Assembly: GCA_003695725.1 (NCBI GenBank) | Contig: RFHX01000248.1 | Location: 1-27,383 of the forward strand | Length of the DNA: 27,383 bases | Source: Candidatus Schekmanbacteria bacterium | GTDB taxonomy: Bacteria > Schekmanbacteria > GWA2-38-11 > J061 | Direction: 5' to 3' | Shown: in pieces, positions 17,312 through 25,392 of the stretch | Layout: each line of letters starts with the position of its first letter | Numbering within the stretch: the stretch's first letter is position 1 | The notes under the pieces: model-generated | Told to the model about the DNA's origin: nothing | Databases searched by the model: none | The model's input: the letters and a program-made list of their open reading frames with translations, nothing else | Made by a program: the position numbers and the translations under genes

Positions 17312-18025
17312 TTAGTTTATTTTCTCCTGAAGATGAATTGCCAGAGTAAGCAAATTTGCCATTATCGTTAAAAAGACTATTTCATCATTATGAAATGACT
17401 GTCTATTGGATACTTTAAGATTCAGGACTCCAAGAAGATGGCTTTCATACAATAAAGGAATTGCGACCATTGCCTTTAATGTTTCTTCGTCCATACCTTC
17501 AATCTTCTTTGATCTTTTATCCACCGATATATCCTCAATGATAACTATTTCTTTTTCCTCTGCGGCTATACCTGTAATACCTTCCCCTATTTTAAGACTC
17601 AGTTTATTGATAAATTCTTCTTTTATCCCTCTTCCATATTTAAGAATCAAGTTTCCGGACTCTAACAGATAGAAAGATGTAGTCTTTGCATTCATCCTTT
17701 CATAAATTCTATCAAGAAGCAAATTTATAAAATATGCGCCTTTTTCTCCTGAAGTTAATAGAGATAAAACCTCTCTAATAATATTCAGTTCTTCTTTCTC
17801 TCTTTCTGATAGACTCTGTTCGTACTGCAATTTGAGGTCATTTTTAGAATCCTTAACCCTGCTTACTTTAGTTTTACCAAGTACAGGAGCAAGAGAACGT
17901 GTTGAACCATACAGCACTTGAAATTCAGAAAATCCACAACTACAAACAATTTTCGCTTTCCATCCATCAACAAGTTCTCTTTTCATCAACTTGCCGCACT
18001 TTCTGCAGTGAATTAATCTTTCCAT
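17312..18025 (-). CDS. Zinc-ribbon plus GAF domain protein
   Basis: The 237-residue protein starts with a probable zinc ribbon (C7, C10, C28, C30 in CRKCGK and CSCGF). A linker with a short coiled coil leads to a GAF domain (about 85-235), recognised by the ligand pocket segment GEGITGIAAEEKEIVIIED and by MVAIPLLYESHLLGVLNLKV. GAF domains bind small ligands or sense redox state. No output domain (kinase, cyclase or DNA binding) is present, so it may act through a partner or regulate via the zinc ribbon. It is 30 bp behind mreB and 16 bp before the MgtC family gene. Function is not known. Confidence 0.8.
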   Translation of the reverse strand: MERLIHCRKCGKLMKRELVDGWKAKIVCSCGFSEFQVLYGSTRSLAPVLGKTKVSRVKDSKNDLKLQYEQSLSEREKEELNIIREVLSLLTSGEKGAYFINLLLDRIYERMNAKTTSFYLLESGNLILKYGRGIKEEFINKLSLKIGEGITGIAAEEKEIVIIEDISVDKRSKKIEGMDEETLKAMVAIPLLYESHLLGVLNLKVSNRQSFHNDEIVFLTIMANLLTLAIHLQEKIN

Positions 18026-18055
18026 TTTACTAAACTCTCCTAAATCTAACTTTTA

Positions 18056-19069
18056 TTATAAAGAGATCTCCTTTAGCAAATCTATTTCATCAAGAACCTT
18101 TCCCGCTCCAAGGGCAACAGCAGACAAAGGATTTTCTGCAGTATAAACAGGTAATCCTGTTTCCTCATTCATAAGTTCATGAATACCATCTAACAGAGCT
18201 CCTCCTCCTGCGAGATAAATTCCCTTATCGACTATATCAGCCGCCAATTCAGGAGGTGTATTCTCCAATGTTTGCAGTACAGAATTTACAATAATTGATA
18301 GCGTCTCTCTTATTGCTTCCTTTATCTCTTCTCGTTTTACCAATACTGTTGCCGGAAGCCCTTCTGTCAAATCTCTGCCTTTTATTTCCATTTCATTGTT
18401 ATTTTCTCTGTTAACTGCTGAACAGATTTTTATTTTTGCTCTTTCTGCCATTTGCTCCCCAATAAGAATATTATACTTATTTTTTACAAAATTTATAATA
18501 GCAGTATCGATTTCATCGCCTGCAATTCTTAATGAATCTCCACTTACTATTCCTGCAAGAGCTATAACAGCCACTTCAGTTGTACCTCCTCCTATATCAA
18601 CTATCATATTACCCGCCGGTTCTTGCACGGCTAATCCAGCGCCAATTGCTGCCGCCATTGGTTGTTCAATGATATAAACTTCGCTTGCTCCTGCTTCCTC
18701 TACCGATTCTTTAAGAGCTCGCCTTTCGACTGATGTTATACCGAGAGGTATTGATATAACAACTCTTGGATTAATAAAAAATTTTCTATTATAAACTTTT
18801 TGAATAAAATATTCTAAAAGCAGTAAAGTTGCTTCCAAGTTTGAAATAACTCCATCACGGATAGGTCTTATCACTTCAATTGAAGATGGAGATTTTCCCA
18901 ACATTTTCTTTGCCTCTTTACCATAAGCCACGGGCTTCATCGTTTTTTTGTCAAGAGCAATAACAGAAGGTTCGTCTATTATTATGCCCTTGCTCTTTAA
19001 AAAAATAAGTGTATTTGCAGTCCCAAGGTCTATAGCTATGTCTTTAGAAAAAAAAGGGAAAAGAGACAT
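18056..19069 (-). CDS. mreB: Rod shape-determining protein MreB
   Basis: MreB is the bacterial actin that directs lateral wall synthesis and cell shape. The 337-residue protein has phosphate loop 1 DLGTANT at 14-20 and phosphate loop 2 DIGGGTTE at 158-165. The conserved PRVVISIPLGITSVERRA and YLAGGGALLDG-type adenosine motif near 285-300 are present. The N-terminal amphipathic segment (MSLFPFF) fits membrane binding. mreC and mreD do not follow it; a GAF protein and an MgtC family gene do, so it may be an extra MreB/Mbl copy. It has its own strong promoter about 120 bp upstream with a hairpin in the leader. The ribosome site is weak (AGAAAG). Confidence 0.95.
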   Translation of the reverse strand: MSLFPFFSKDIAIDLGTANTLIFLKSKGIIIDEPSVIALDKKTMKPVAYGKEAKKMLGKSPSSIEVIRPIRDGVISNLEATLLLLEYFIQKVYNRKFFINPRVVISIPLGITSVERRALKESVEEAGASEVYIIEQPMAAAIGAGLAVQEPAGNMIVDIGGGTTEVAVIALAGIVSGDSLRIAGDEIDTAIINFVKNKYNILIGEQMAERAKIKICSAVNRENNNEMEIKGRDLTEGLPATVLVKREEIKEAIRETLSIIVNSVLQTLENTPPELAADIVDKGIYLAGGGALLDGIHELMNEETGLPVYTAENPLSAVALGAGKVLDEIDLLKEISL

Positions 19070-19130
19070 TTTTATCTTTCTTAAATTAAACCATTACTTA
19101 AAATCTTCTGAAGAATTCTTTTAAAAGTAA

Positions 19131-19160
19131 AATCGGCGAGTCATATAAGACTCGCCTATT
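19131..19160 (-). terminator. GC-rich hairpin: terminator of the cytochrome operon, leader hairpin of mreB
   Basis: GGCGAGTC (19135-19142) and GACTCGCC (19149-19156) form a perfect 8 bp stem with a 6-base loop, extended by three more pairs past one mismatch. Read on the minus strand it is followed by GATTTTACTTTT, a fair U-rich tract. It lies about 100 bp past the end of the 16-heme gene and fits an intrinsic terminator. It is also about 20 bases downstream of the predicted mreB promoter start. Confidence 0.7.
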
Positions 19161-19185
19161 GAATAAATAGAACTATTAATTTGAT

Positions 19186-19213
19186 TTTATAAGATATTTC
19201 TTCTAATTGTCAA
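19186..19213 (-). promoter_or_regulatory. Strong sigma-70 promoter of mreB
   Basis: On the minus strand a perfect -35 TTGACA (19213-19208) and a -10 TATAAA (19191-19186) are separated by 16 bp. The start would be near 19179, giving an mreB leader of about 110 bases that contains the hairpin at 19131-19160. The promoter lies between the 16-heme gene and the hairpin, so it could not serve the cytochromes. Confidence 0.6.
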
Positions 19214-19260
19214 GATGTTCAATAATCTCTTTCATCACCAAGATCCCATCTTTTTTAAGA

Positions 19261-20526
19261 CTACATCGCCGTCTGATGACACATCACACAAAGGTCTCTT
19301 TTTCTATCTCCTCTCAGGAAATATTCATAATTAGAACCATGCACCTCATGGCAAGAGACACAGGTAACCTGTGATTTTTTATCCCTTGGGTCAATAACAC
19401 CCACACCTACAGGATGAGTAAAAGTTCCTTGAGTTTTATGACATCCTGTACACACCGAAAGTATCTCTTTCTTAAATAGATATTTCTGCTGAGAAGAGTG
19501 TGGAGTATGGCAAATTGTACATTTTCCTCCTCCTGCCTTTTCAGGATGAGAATATTTTGCATTTTGAAACTGTTTTTTCTTCTCGGTATGGCAATTAAGG
19601 CACATATATCTTTCTTTATCTACAAGCAATTTCTTAAAACTTGATGCATGTGGTGTATGGCAGGATATGCATTTACCCTGTGCAACAGGAGGATGAATAT
19701 CACTATTGTTAAAAACTTCCTCCATTTCGCCATGGCACTGCAGACACAAATCCTTTCCTTCCTCGACAAATAATCTCGGATCTTTTGCAAGATTTGAATG
19801 GCATGCATCACATTCACGGTCCTCAAAAGGAGGATGCACAACATCCTTAACAAGCTTCAAGTTCTGTGTACCATGAGGGTCATGGCATAAAGTACAGTTC
19901 ACTTCTTTTAGATTTACTTTCCAATGTTTTGAAATAAGAGCACTGCTGCCTATGTTATGACAGGACCTGCACAGATTCTTTGGCGCCTTTCTTAGCAGTG
20001 ACCGTTCTGCTGATGCATGAGGCCTATGACATTTGATGCATTGTCCAAGTTTAAAGGGAGGATGTTTAGATTCCATATTCTTCATTTTAAGGTCTATATG
20101 GCAGGAAAAACAAAGACTGCTTCCTGTATTTTTTAGAAAAAACCTATATGATGAACCGTGAGGGTCATGACAGCCCAAACAATTTCCTTCCCTTACAGGA
20201 GGATGCACCGTATTTTTAGCAAACTCCTTCTTTTTCTCAGTATGACAGCTTAGACACAATTCATCAGATTTTACCTTCAAAAGTTTAGGGTCAACAGAAG
20301 TATGAGGATTGTGACATTTTTCACATTGCCCTGCTGCAACAGGATTATGCAAATATTTTTTCGCTTTAAGTTTCAATGCCATCTTTTTATGACATTTAAA
20401 GCATAATTTTGAACCTTTGCTCTTCAATTTAACCTTTGCATTGGAAACTCCGCCACTTAAAAAGAAAATTAAAATTAACGATATTAAAAATAAAGATAGT
20501 CTTAGCAAAATTCTTTTTATCTTCAT
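19261..20526 (-). CDS. Secreted multiheme c-type cytochrome, 16 heme sites
   Basis: The 421-residue protein has an N-terminal signal peptide (hydrophobic residues 8-24, likely cut after SNA at residue 30) and no lipobox. I count 16 CXXCH heme-attachment motifs, arranged as eight doubled CXXCH units of the paired type. In each pair, one site has the form LCxxCH and the other CxxCHxPH. HPP and HPV segments between units give candidate distal His ligands. It would be a periplasmic or extracellular electron-transfer protein whose hemes are added by the cytochrome c maturation system, which is not encoded here. A GAGGAG ribosome site precedes the ATG. It lies 17 bp behind the 26-heme gene and shares its repeat, so the two probably arose by duplication. 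It is the last gene of the operon. Confidence 0.95.
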   Translation of the reverse strand: MKIKRILLRLSLFLISLILIFFLSGGVSNAKVKLKSKGSKLCFKCHKKMALKLKAKKYLHNPVAAGQCEKCHNPHTSVDPKLLKVKSDELCLSCHTEKKKEFAKNTVHPPVREGNCLGCHDPHGSSYRFFLKNTGSSLCFSCHIDLKMKNMESKHPPFKLGQCIKCHRPHASAERSLLRKAPKNLCRSCHNIGSSALISKHWKVNLKEVNCTLCHDPHGTQNLKLVKDVVHPPFEDRECDACHSNLAKDPRLFVEEGKDLCLQCHGEMEEVFNNSDIHPPVAQGKCISCHTPHASSFKKLLVDKERYMCLNCHTEKKKQFQNAKYSHPEKAGGGKCTICHTPHSSQQKYLFKKEILSVCTGCHKTQGTFTHPVGVGVIDPRDKKSQVTCVSCHEVHGSNYEYFLRGDRKRDLCVMCHQTAM

Positions 20527-20543
20527 ATCTCACTCCTCAACAA

Positions 20544-22568
20544 TTATTGATTAGTTTCATGACACTGGTCACACGACCGTTCAGCAAAGGGCTTATGCTT
20601 ATTTGCTTTAAAAAGTTTCCTGTCCATTGAACCATGTGGATCATGGCATCCTGTACAGAGGCTTTCGCTTATATCAATATACCTATGCTTTTCTTTGAGA
20701 TATTCATCTTCAAAGTCATGGCAGTTAGAACATAGGTCAGGTACATCCTGCTGTAAAAGTTTCAACGAATTTGAATAATGCGGTAGATGACAATCAAGGC
20801 ATTCGCCTCCGGCTACTGCTGTATGAATTGTTGCATCTTTATTCTCAAGCAATTTTCTCTTTTCAGTATGACAGTTCAAACATAAATCTTTACCTTCCGC
20901 CTTCAACTGCTTACTTTTTTCACTTCCATGCGGGTCATGGCAGAGTACGCAGCTATCTTTTACCGGAGGATGGAAACTCTTCGAACTTGCTTCTTCAGAT
21001 AAAATATCATGGCATTGGTCACATACCTGCGGCATTGTTTCAGAAAGCAAACTTGAACTAATTTTACTCGAATGAGGGAGATGACAAGTCAGACATTCTC
21101 CATCATCAAATGGCGGATGACGCTGTTCAAGTCCCTGCATTCTTGCAAAAAGCTTGATATGACACTTTTTACATAATTCAGGAGGATATTCTTTCAAAAG
21201 AGAAGTGTTATTATTTCCGTGAGGATTATGGCATTCAGTACACATTCCTTCTCTTACAGGTTTATGTTTAAAGATATTATCAAACCCTTCAGTATCATGA
21301 CATTCAAAACATAATGTATTTAAATCAGATTTGACAAAACTTGGATAATCAGTACCGTGAGGATTGTGGCAGGTCGTACAAAGCTCGTCTGCATAACCCG
21401 GATGGACTGTCTGGGCATTTTCAAGTATGTCTTTCTTATCATCATGACACTGAAAACATACTTCATTGCCCGGCTCACGAAGTCTAAATTGATTATTTGA
21501 CGAATGGGGCTCATGACAATCACTACAAACAATATCCTCTATCTTTAGATGAGAAAATTTCTTTTCATAGAATTCCTGTATATCATCATGGCACTGAAAA
21601 CACACATCTATCTGTCTGCCAATAAATCTACCCGGATAGTCGCTTGCATGAGGAGAATGGCAAAGAGTGCAATTTTCATCTGAAAAAGCAGGGTGAACAA
21701 CTTTTTTATTATATGTTGCATTAGTTATTCTTTTTGCCTCACTTACTTTATCAGTAGAATGACACTGCAAACATAAATCAGGCTGCTCCTTTTTCACACC
21801 AAGAGGATCTGGTGAAGTGCGTTCATTATGGCAAACATTACAATTATTGAATTCCATTGCAGGATGAAAATATTTTCTCGGCAACGCTTTTTTATCAGAA
21901 GCATGAGGCGTGTGGCAAGTTGTACAATCTGTGCCCTTCAATGAATAGCCGTAATGTTTATCTTTTATCCGAGCACTTGCTGGATCATGGCAGTTTTGAC
22001 ATATTGACCTTTTATCTGTCTTTAATGCATACAGGTTATCAGACGAATGTGGATTATGGCAATCTAAACAGGATTTTTTCAATGGTTCATGAATTACATT
22101 GCCTTCAAAATTTTCCCTGCTATGGCATTCAAAACAAGTTTCCAATTCACTCTTTGCAAGCAATGCCTTGCTATCTGAAGAATGGGGTGTATGGCATTTC
22201 AAGCACTCCCCTTCTTTCACCGGCTTATGGGAATATTTTTTATTCTGAATAGAAATCTTCTCTTCATTATGGCAAGAAAAACAAAGCTCATCTTCTCTGT
22301 CTTTTACAAGGACAACTGCCCCTACAAGGCCATGTTTCTTATGACATACTTCACATTTTTTATTTTCCAATGGGGTATGAATTACCGGTTTTGACTTATA
22401 CTCGGCCAATTTTGATGGATGACACCCTTGGTCAACGCAGGATTTAGGAGCAAATCTTTTTGCTCTTCTCCTTTTCCCTCCACTACAGGAAGAAATTATT
22501 AAAGAAAGACCAACACAAATTACAATTAAGACAGCAACACCTTCGAATTTTCTCAAGTATCTTCTCAT
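20544..22568 (-). CDS. Giant lipoprotein multiheme cytochrome, 26 heme sites
   Basis: The 674-residue protein has an N-terminal membrane stretch (10-27) ending in the lipobox IISSC with Cys28, so it is probably a lipoprotein anchored in the outer membrane or exposed on the cell surface. I count 25 CXXCH motifs plus a longer CX4CH (SCVDQGCHPS) near residue 43-49 that may bind a 26th heme. The motifs follow the doubled pattern LCxxCH ... CxxCHxPH, spaced about 20-35 residues apart with HPP, HKP or HPA between. No other domain is visible: the protein is essentially all heme repeats, as in a wire or conduit. It begins 1 bp after the prolyl isomerase, and its ribosome site (GGGGGG) lies inside the isomerase's last codons. 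Confidence 0.95.
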   Translation of the reverse strand: MRRYLRKFEGVAVLIVICVGLSLIISSCSGGKRRRAKRFAPKSCVDQGCHPSKLAEYKSKPVIHTPLENKKCEVCHKKHGLVGAVVLVKDREDELCFSCHNEEKISIQNKKYSHKPVKEGECLKCHTPHSSDSKALLAKSELETCFECHSRENFEGNVIHEPLKKSCLDCHNPHSSDNLYALKTDKRSICQNCHDPASARIKDKHYGYSLKGTDCTTCHTPHASDKKALPRKYFHPAMEFNNCNVCHNERTSPDPLGVKKEQPDLCLQCHSTDKVSEAKRITNATYNKKVVHPAFSDENCTLCHSPHASDYPGRFIGRQIDVCFQCHDDIQEFYEKKFSHLKIEDIVCSDCHEPHSSNNQFRLREPGNEVCFQCHDDKKDILENAQTVHPGYADELCTTCHNPHGTDYPSFVKSDLNTLCFECHDTEGFDNIFKHKPVREGMCTECHNPHGNNNTSLLKEYPPELCKKCHIKLFARMQGLEQRHPPFDDGECLTCHLPHSSKISSSLLSETMPQVCDQCHDILSEEASSKSFHPPVKDSCVLCHDPHGSEKSKQLKAEGKDLCLNCHTEKRKLLENKDATIHTAVAGGECLDCHLPHYSNSLKLLQQDVPDLCSNCHDFEDEYLKEKHRYIDISESLCTGCHDPHGSMDRKLFKANKHKPFAERSCDQCHETNQ

Positions 22569-22569
22569 T

Positions 22570-24252
22570 TTAATGTCCGCCCCCCTTTTTATTCATCCTT
22601 TCTTTTCTTTCATAATTCTCTTTTATATAAACCTTGGTCGCTTTTCTGAGATTCCAGTTATGAATGTCAATCTCAGCATTTTCTCTCAATTTACTTGTCC
22701 ATTCTTTGACTCTGTCATTATATTTCTTCTTATAAACATCATTTCTAACTCTATCTTTGACTTCATCAAACCCAAGCTGTCTCTCTTCCTGTCTCTTTGT
22801 TACCTTTAATATGTAATATCCTTCCTTTTCTTTGGCTAACATAATCTCATTCTCTTTGAGGTCAAAAATCTTACCCACGACAGAAGGTCTCAATTCATTC
22901 TTTGCAAACCATCCTACTTGCCCTCCATTGACACCAGATGCATCCTTTGATTCCTTTTTTGCTATTTCTGCAAAATCAGCGCCTTCTTCAAGCTTCTTTT
23001 TTATTTCATTAGCTTTATTTTCATCATCTACCAAAATTGCACTCAACAAAACCTTTTCAGGCAAAATATATTTATCTTTATGCTTTTCATAATAATCTTT
23101 CATTTCTTCTTCACTGACTTCCAAATCCCTCGCAATGACCGTTGCAAGAAGTTTTTGTCCGACAAGTGAATCTCTTATTCTTTTTTCGTATTTCAAAATT
23201 TCAGGTTTTTTGTCATATCCTTTCTTCTCTGCCTCCAAAACTAATAGCTTATTATCTATTTTATTATTGATAAGGTCTTCTATGAGGTCAGCCCTGTGCG
23301 TTTTAGGATAACGGTTAAGTTTTTTAAAATTTATCAACTTTCTGATATCTTCAACGGTAAATTGGAATCCATCAGCTGATACTAATACCTCATCCTTTTT
23401 TTTCTCTATGATTTCATTATCATCAGAAAGGAATATAGGCTCTATCATTGAATCGTAGATTTTGACATTATATTTATTTCTTAAATCCTCAAAATAACTC
23501 TTTTTTAGTTTTTCTAATTTTCTTTTATAGACCTTATTTCTAAGTTCATCTCTGACCTTTTCATATTCCACTTTATCCTGCGGCTCTACAGCCGTCACTT
23601 TGACAATTGCCCATCCGTCTTCTGTTTTGAAAGGTCCTTTTATCTCACCTTCCTTCATTCCAAGAAGGGCATTTTCAATCTCCTCATTCATCACACCCCA
23701 CATAACAAATCCGAGCTTACCACCTCGTGCTTTTGATTCATGAATAGAAACTTCACTTGCCACTTTTTCAAAATCTTCTCCTTCATTGACTCTTTCAAGG
23801 GCTTTTCTCCCTTCCTCTTCATTTTCTACAAGGATATAAAGGACTTTATAAAGATTTTTGCTCTTTTCAAAAGCATCTTTTATCTCATCTTCAGAAACAT
23901 TGACCTTTTTCACAATCTCATTTGTATAAAACTCCTCAACAAGCTTTGAATCTCTGGAATTTTTTATTATTTCTTGAATATCCTCATCCTCATCAAGACC
24001 TATTCTCAACCCTTCCTGCACTAACAATTGTTTATCTATAACTTTTTGAAGGTATTGCTTATTCATCGTTAAATCTTCCAAAAAAGCACCATGTCCTCCG
24101 TGTCCTTTCTCAAAGCTTCTTTTCATATCTTCAAATGTAATAATATCTCCATTAACTTCAGCTATAGGAGCTTCCTTCAACCAATAGGAAGGCGTTTTGC
24201 AACCTGCAATCAAAATTGTAATCAATAAAATAACTAATCCTATTTTCCTCAT
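22570..24252 (-). CDS. Lipoprotein peptidyl-prolyl isomerase with two parvulin domains (SurA/PrsA-like)
   Basis: The 560-residue protein has a lipoprotein signal with lipobox LIAGC (Cys18). It contains two copies of a SurA_N-plus-parvulin unit. The first runs from about 28 (APIAEVNGDIITFEDM) to a rotamase domain at 134-222 with GGKLGFVMWG. The second starts near 287 (DEVLVSADGFQFTVED) with a rotamase domain at 400-487 containing GGQVGWFAKNEL. Such PPIases help fold exported proteins at the membrane. The gene is 5 bp behind the CsgG/GNA1162-like gene and 1 bp before the 26-heme cytochrome, so its clients are probably the cytochromes, whose repeats are rich in Pro next to His (HPP), or the beta-barrel. 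That client link is inference. The end KKGGGH doubles as the ribosome site of the next gene. Confidence 0.93.
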   Translation of the reverse strand: MRKIGLVILLITILIAGCKTPSYWLKEAPIAEVNGDIITFEDMKRSFEKGHGGHGAFLEDLTMNKQYLQKVIDKQLLVQEGLRIGLDEDEDIQEIIKNSRDSKLVEEFYTNEIVKKVNVSEDEIKDAFEKSKNLYKVLYILVENEEEGRKALERVNEGEDFEKVASEVSIHESKARGGKLGFVMWGVMNEEIENALLGMKEGEIKGPFKTEDGWAIVKVTAVEPQDKVEYEKVRDELRNKVYKRKLEKLKKSYFEDLRNKYNVKIYDSMIEPIFLSDDNEIIEKKKDEVLVSADGFQFTVEDIRKLINFKKLNRYPKTHRADLIEDLINNKIDNKLLVLEAEKKGYDKKPEILKYEKRIRDSLVGQKLLATVIARDLEVSEEEMKDYYEKHKDKYILPEKVLLSAILVDDENKANEIKKKLEEGADFAEIAKKESKDASGVNGGQVGWFAKNELRPSVVGKIFDLKENEIMLAKEKEGYYILKVTKRQEERQLGFDEVKDRVRNDVYKKKYNDRVKEWTSKLRENAEIDIHNWNLRKATKVYIKENYERKERMNKKGGGH

Positions 24253-24257
24253 TCTTT

Positions 24258-25265
24258 TTACCTCATAGAAAAGACCATCTTCCGTGTAATATGTTTAGCA
24301 AGCTCTACAGCCGATTTTATAACTCCAAAATCAAGGACAATCTGAGTGTCTTCTCCCTTAGCAGAATCCTCTGAAGTCCAGATAATTTTACCGTCCTTAG
24401 TATCAATCATTCGGGCGTAAACAGAAATTTCAGGCGATGATGTAACCCCTCTTTTTCTCAATCCTTCATTGTAATCCTCAACTACACCTACTATCACTGC
24501 ATCAGCATCTAATGCGGCTTTAACTTTTTGCAATCCCTCAATATCCACTCCCCCATAGGGCCAAACCTTGTACTTGACAATTGCATTTTTTACTCTCCCG
24601 GAATCAATTACTTCAAAGGTGCTATACTTGAAAAGCGAAACCAAAAAAATATCGCGAAGGACTTTACCGGCACCTCTTCTCTCACTTAAATTCTCAAAGG
24701 GTAGAACTGCAATCTTAAAATTCTTTACTTTTTTTAGAAAATCACTCGAATAATAATAATCAACATTAGGAAAAAATCTTGCAAAGCTTAGACGATGTAA
24801 AAAACTTCTTCTCAAAAAAGCTTTACCTGCAGAGGGAATTGATGCAAAAACTTTTTTGACAACCTTCGTTATCAACTTCTTAAGCGACTTGATATTTCCC
24901 AATCCTAAAATCATTTTTGTACTGTCACCAGTACTACCTAAATAATCAGCCCAAAGGATTGAACTATCTTCTGCAGATAATACGCGCGCAGAAAGACCAA
25001 ACTGCGGATTTTCCTCTGAAACGACAACAATATCTATCATTCCAACCAAAACATATGCAGCACCTGTAAGTTTTCCAATCTTGGAAATAAACTCTTGGCT
25101 CACATTTGATGTATCTCTAATCCTATCTTCAAGAAGATACGGCTCTATCTCATCGCCTGATATAACCGCATATCCCTTTTCAACAAGAACACTTTTAATC
25201 TTGTCAAGTATGAAATCCCAGCCAACTTGTTGACCACCTATATTTTCAAAGGGAAGTATCACCAT
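24258..25265 (-). CDS. Tandem CsgG/GNA1162-like domain protein (body after in-frame TGA)
   Basis: The 335-residue open frame has two related domains. The first begins MVILPFENIGGQ (1-140). The second begins FKIAVLPFENLSERRGAGK (about 183-335), with DADAVIVGVVEDY and DGKIIWTSEDS. Both resemble the TolB-N-like fold of CsgG, GNA1162 and LpoB type outer-membrane lipoproteins, which act in assembly or secretion. Expected export signals are missing from this frame. They are found just upstream in the same frame (25364-25290), separated only by a TGA at 25289-25287. ATG 25265 has no ribosome site. The gene is therefore either interrupted by one nonsense change, wrongly assembled, or read through. 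It follows the related single-domain lipoprotein. Confidence 0.75.
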   Translation of the reverse strand: MVILPFENIGGQQVGWDFILDKIKSVLVEKGYAVISGDEIEPYLLEDRIRDTSNVSQEFISKIGKLTGAAYVLVGMIDIVVVSEENPQFGLSARVLSAEDSSILWADYLGSTGDSTKMILGLGNIKSLKKLITKVVKKVFASIPSAGKAFLRRSFLHRLSFARFFPNVDYYYSSDFLKKVKNFKIAVLPFENLSERRGAGKVLRDIFLVSLFKYSTFEVIDSGRVKNAIVKYKVWPYGGVDIEGLQKVKAALDADAVIVGVVEDYNEGLRKRGVTSSPEISVYARMIDTKDGKIIWTSEDSAKGEDTQIVLDFGVIKSAVELAKHITRKMVFSMR

Positions 25266-25286
25266 TTTTTTATTGTCCAGTATTGT

Positions 25287-25364
25287 TCACCGCCCCCAGC
25301 AACAAATTGAAGATAAAGGGAAAAAAACAATCAAAAAGAGAAAACTTGCTAATTTTTTATACAT
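25287..25364 (-). pseudogene. Detached signal peptide of the tandem CsgG/GNA1162-like protein
   Basis: ATG 25364 opens a 25-codon reading frame with a basic start (MYKK), a hydrophobic core and a Cys pair (ICCWGR), then TGA. Past that TGA the same frame runs without a break into the tandem-domain protein (ATG 25265). The whole is thus a normal secretion signal plus body split by a single stop codon. The coding stretch is 29 bp behind the end of the preceding lipoprotein gene (25393). The ribosome site is weak. The signal is not a clean lipobox, so type I or II cleavage is undecided. Confidence 0.6.
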
Positions 25365-25392
25365 TTCTTTAATTTCTCTTTTTTTAAACCTG

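Noticed and set aside
25280-25300. Selenocysteine insertion or reassigned TGA
   Set aside because: TGA stops other genes here and no SECIS-like hairpin was evident right after this TGA. I keep it only as a remote option.
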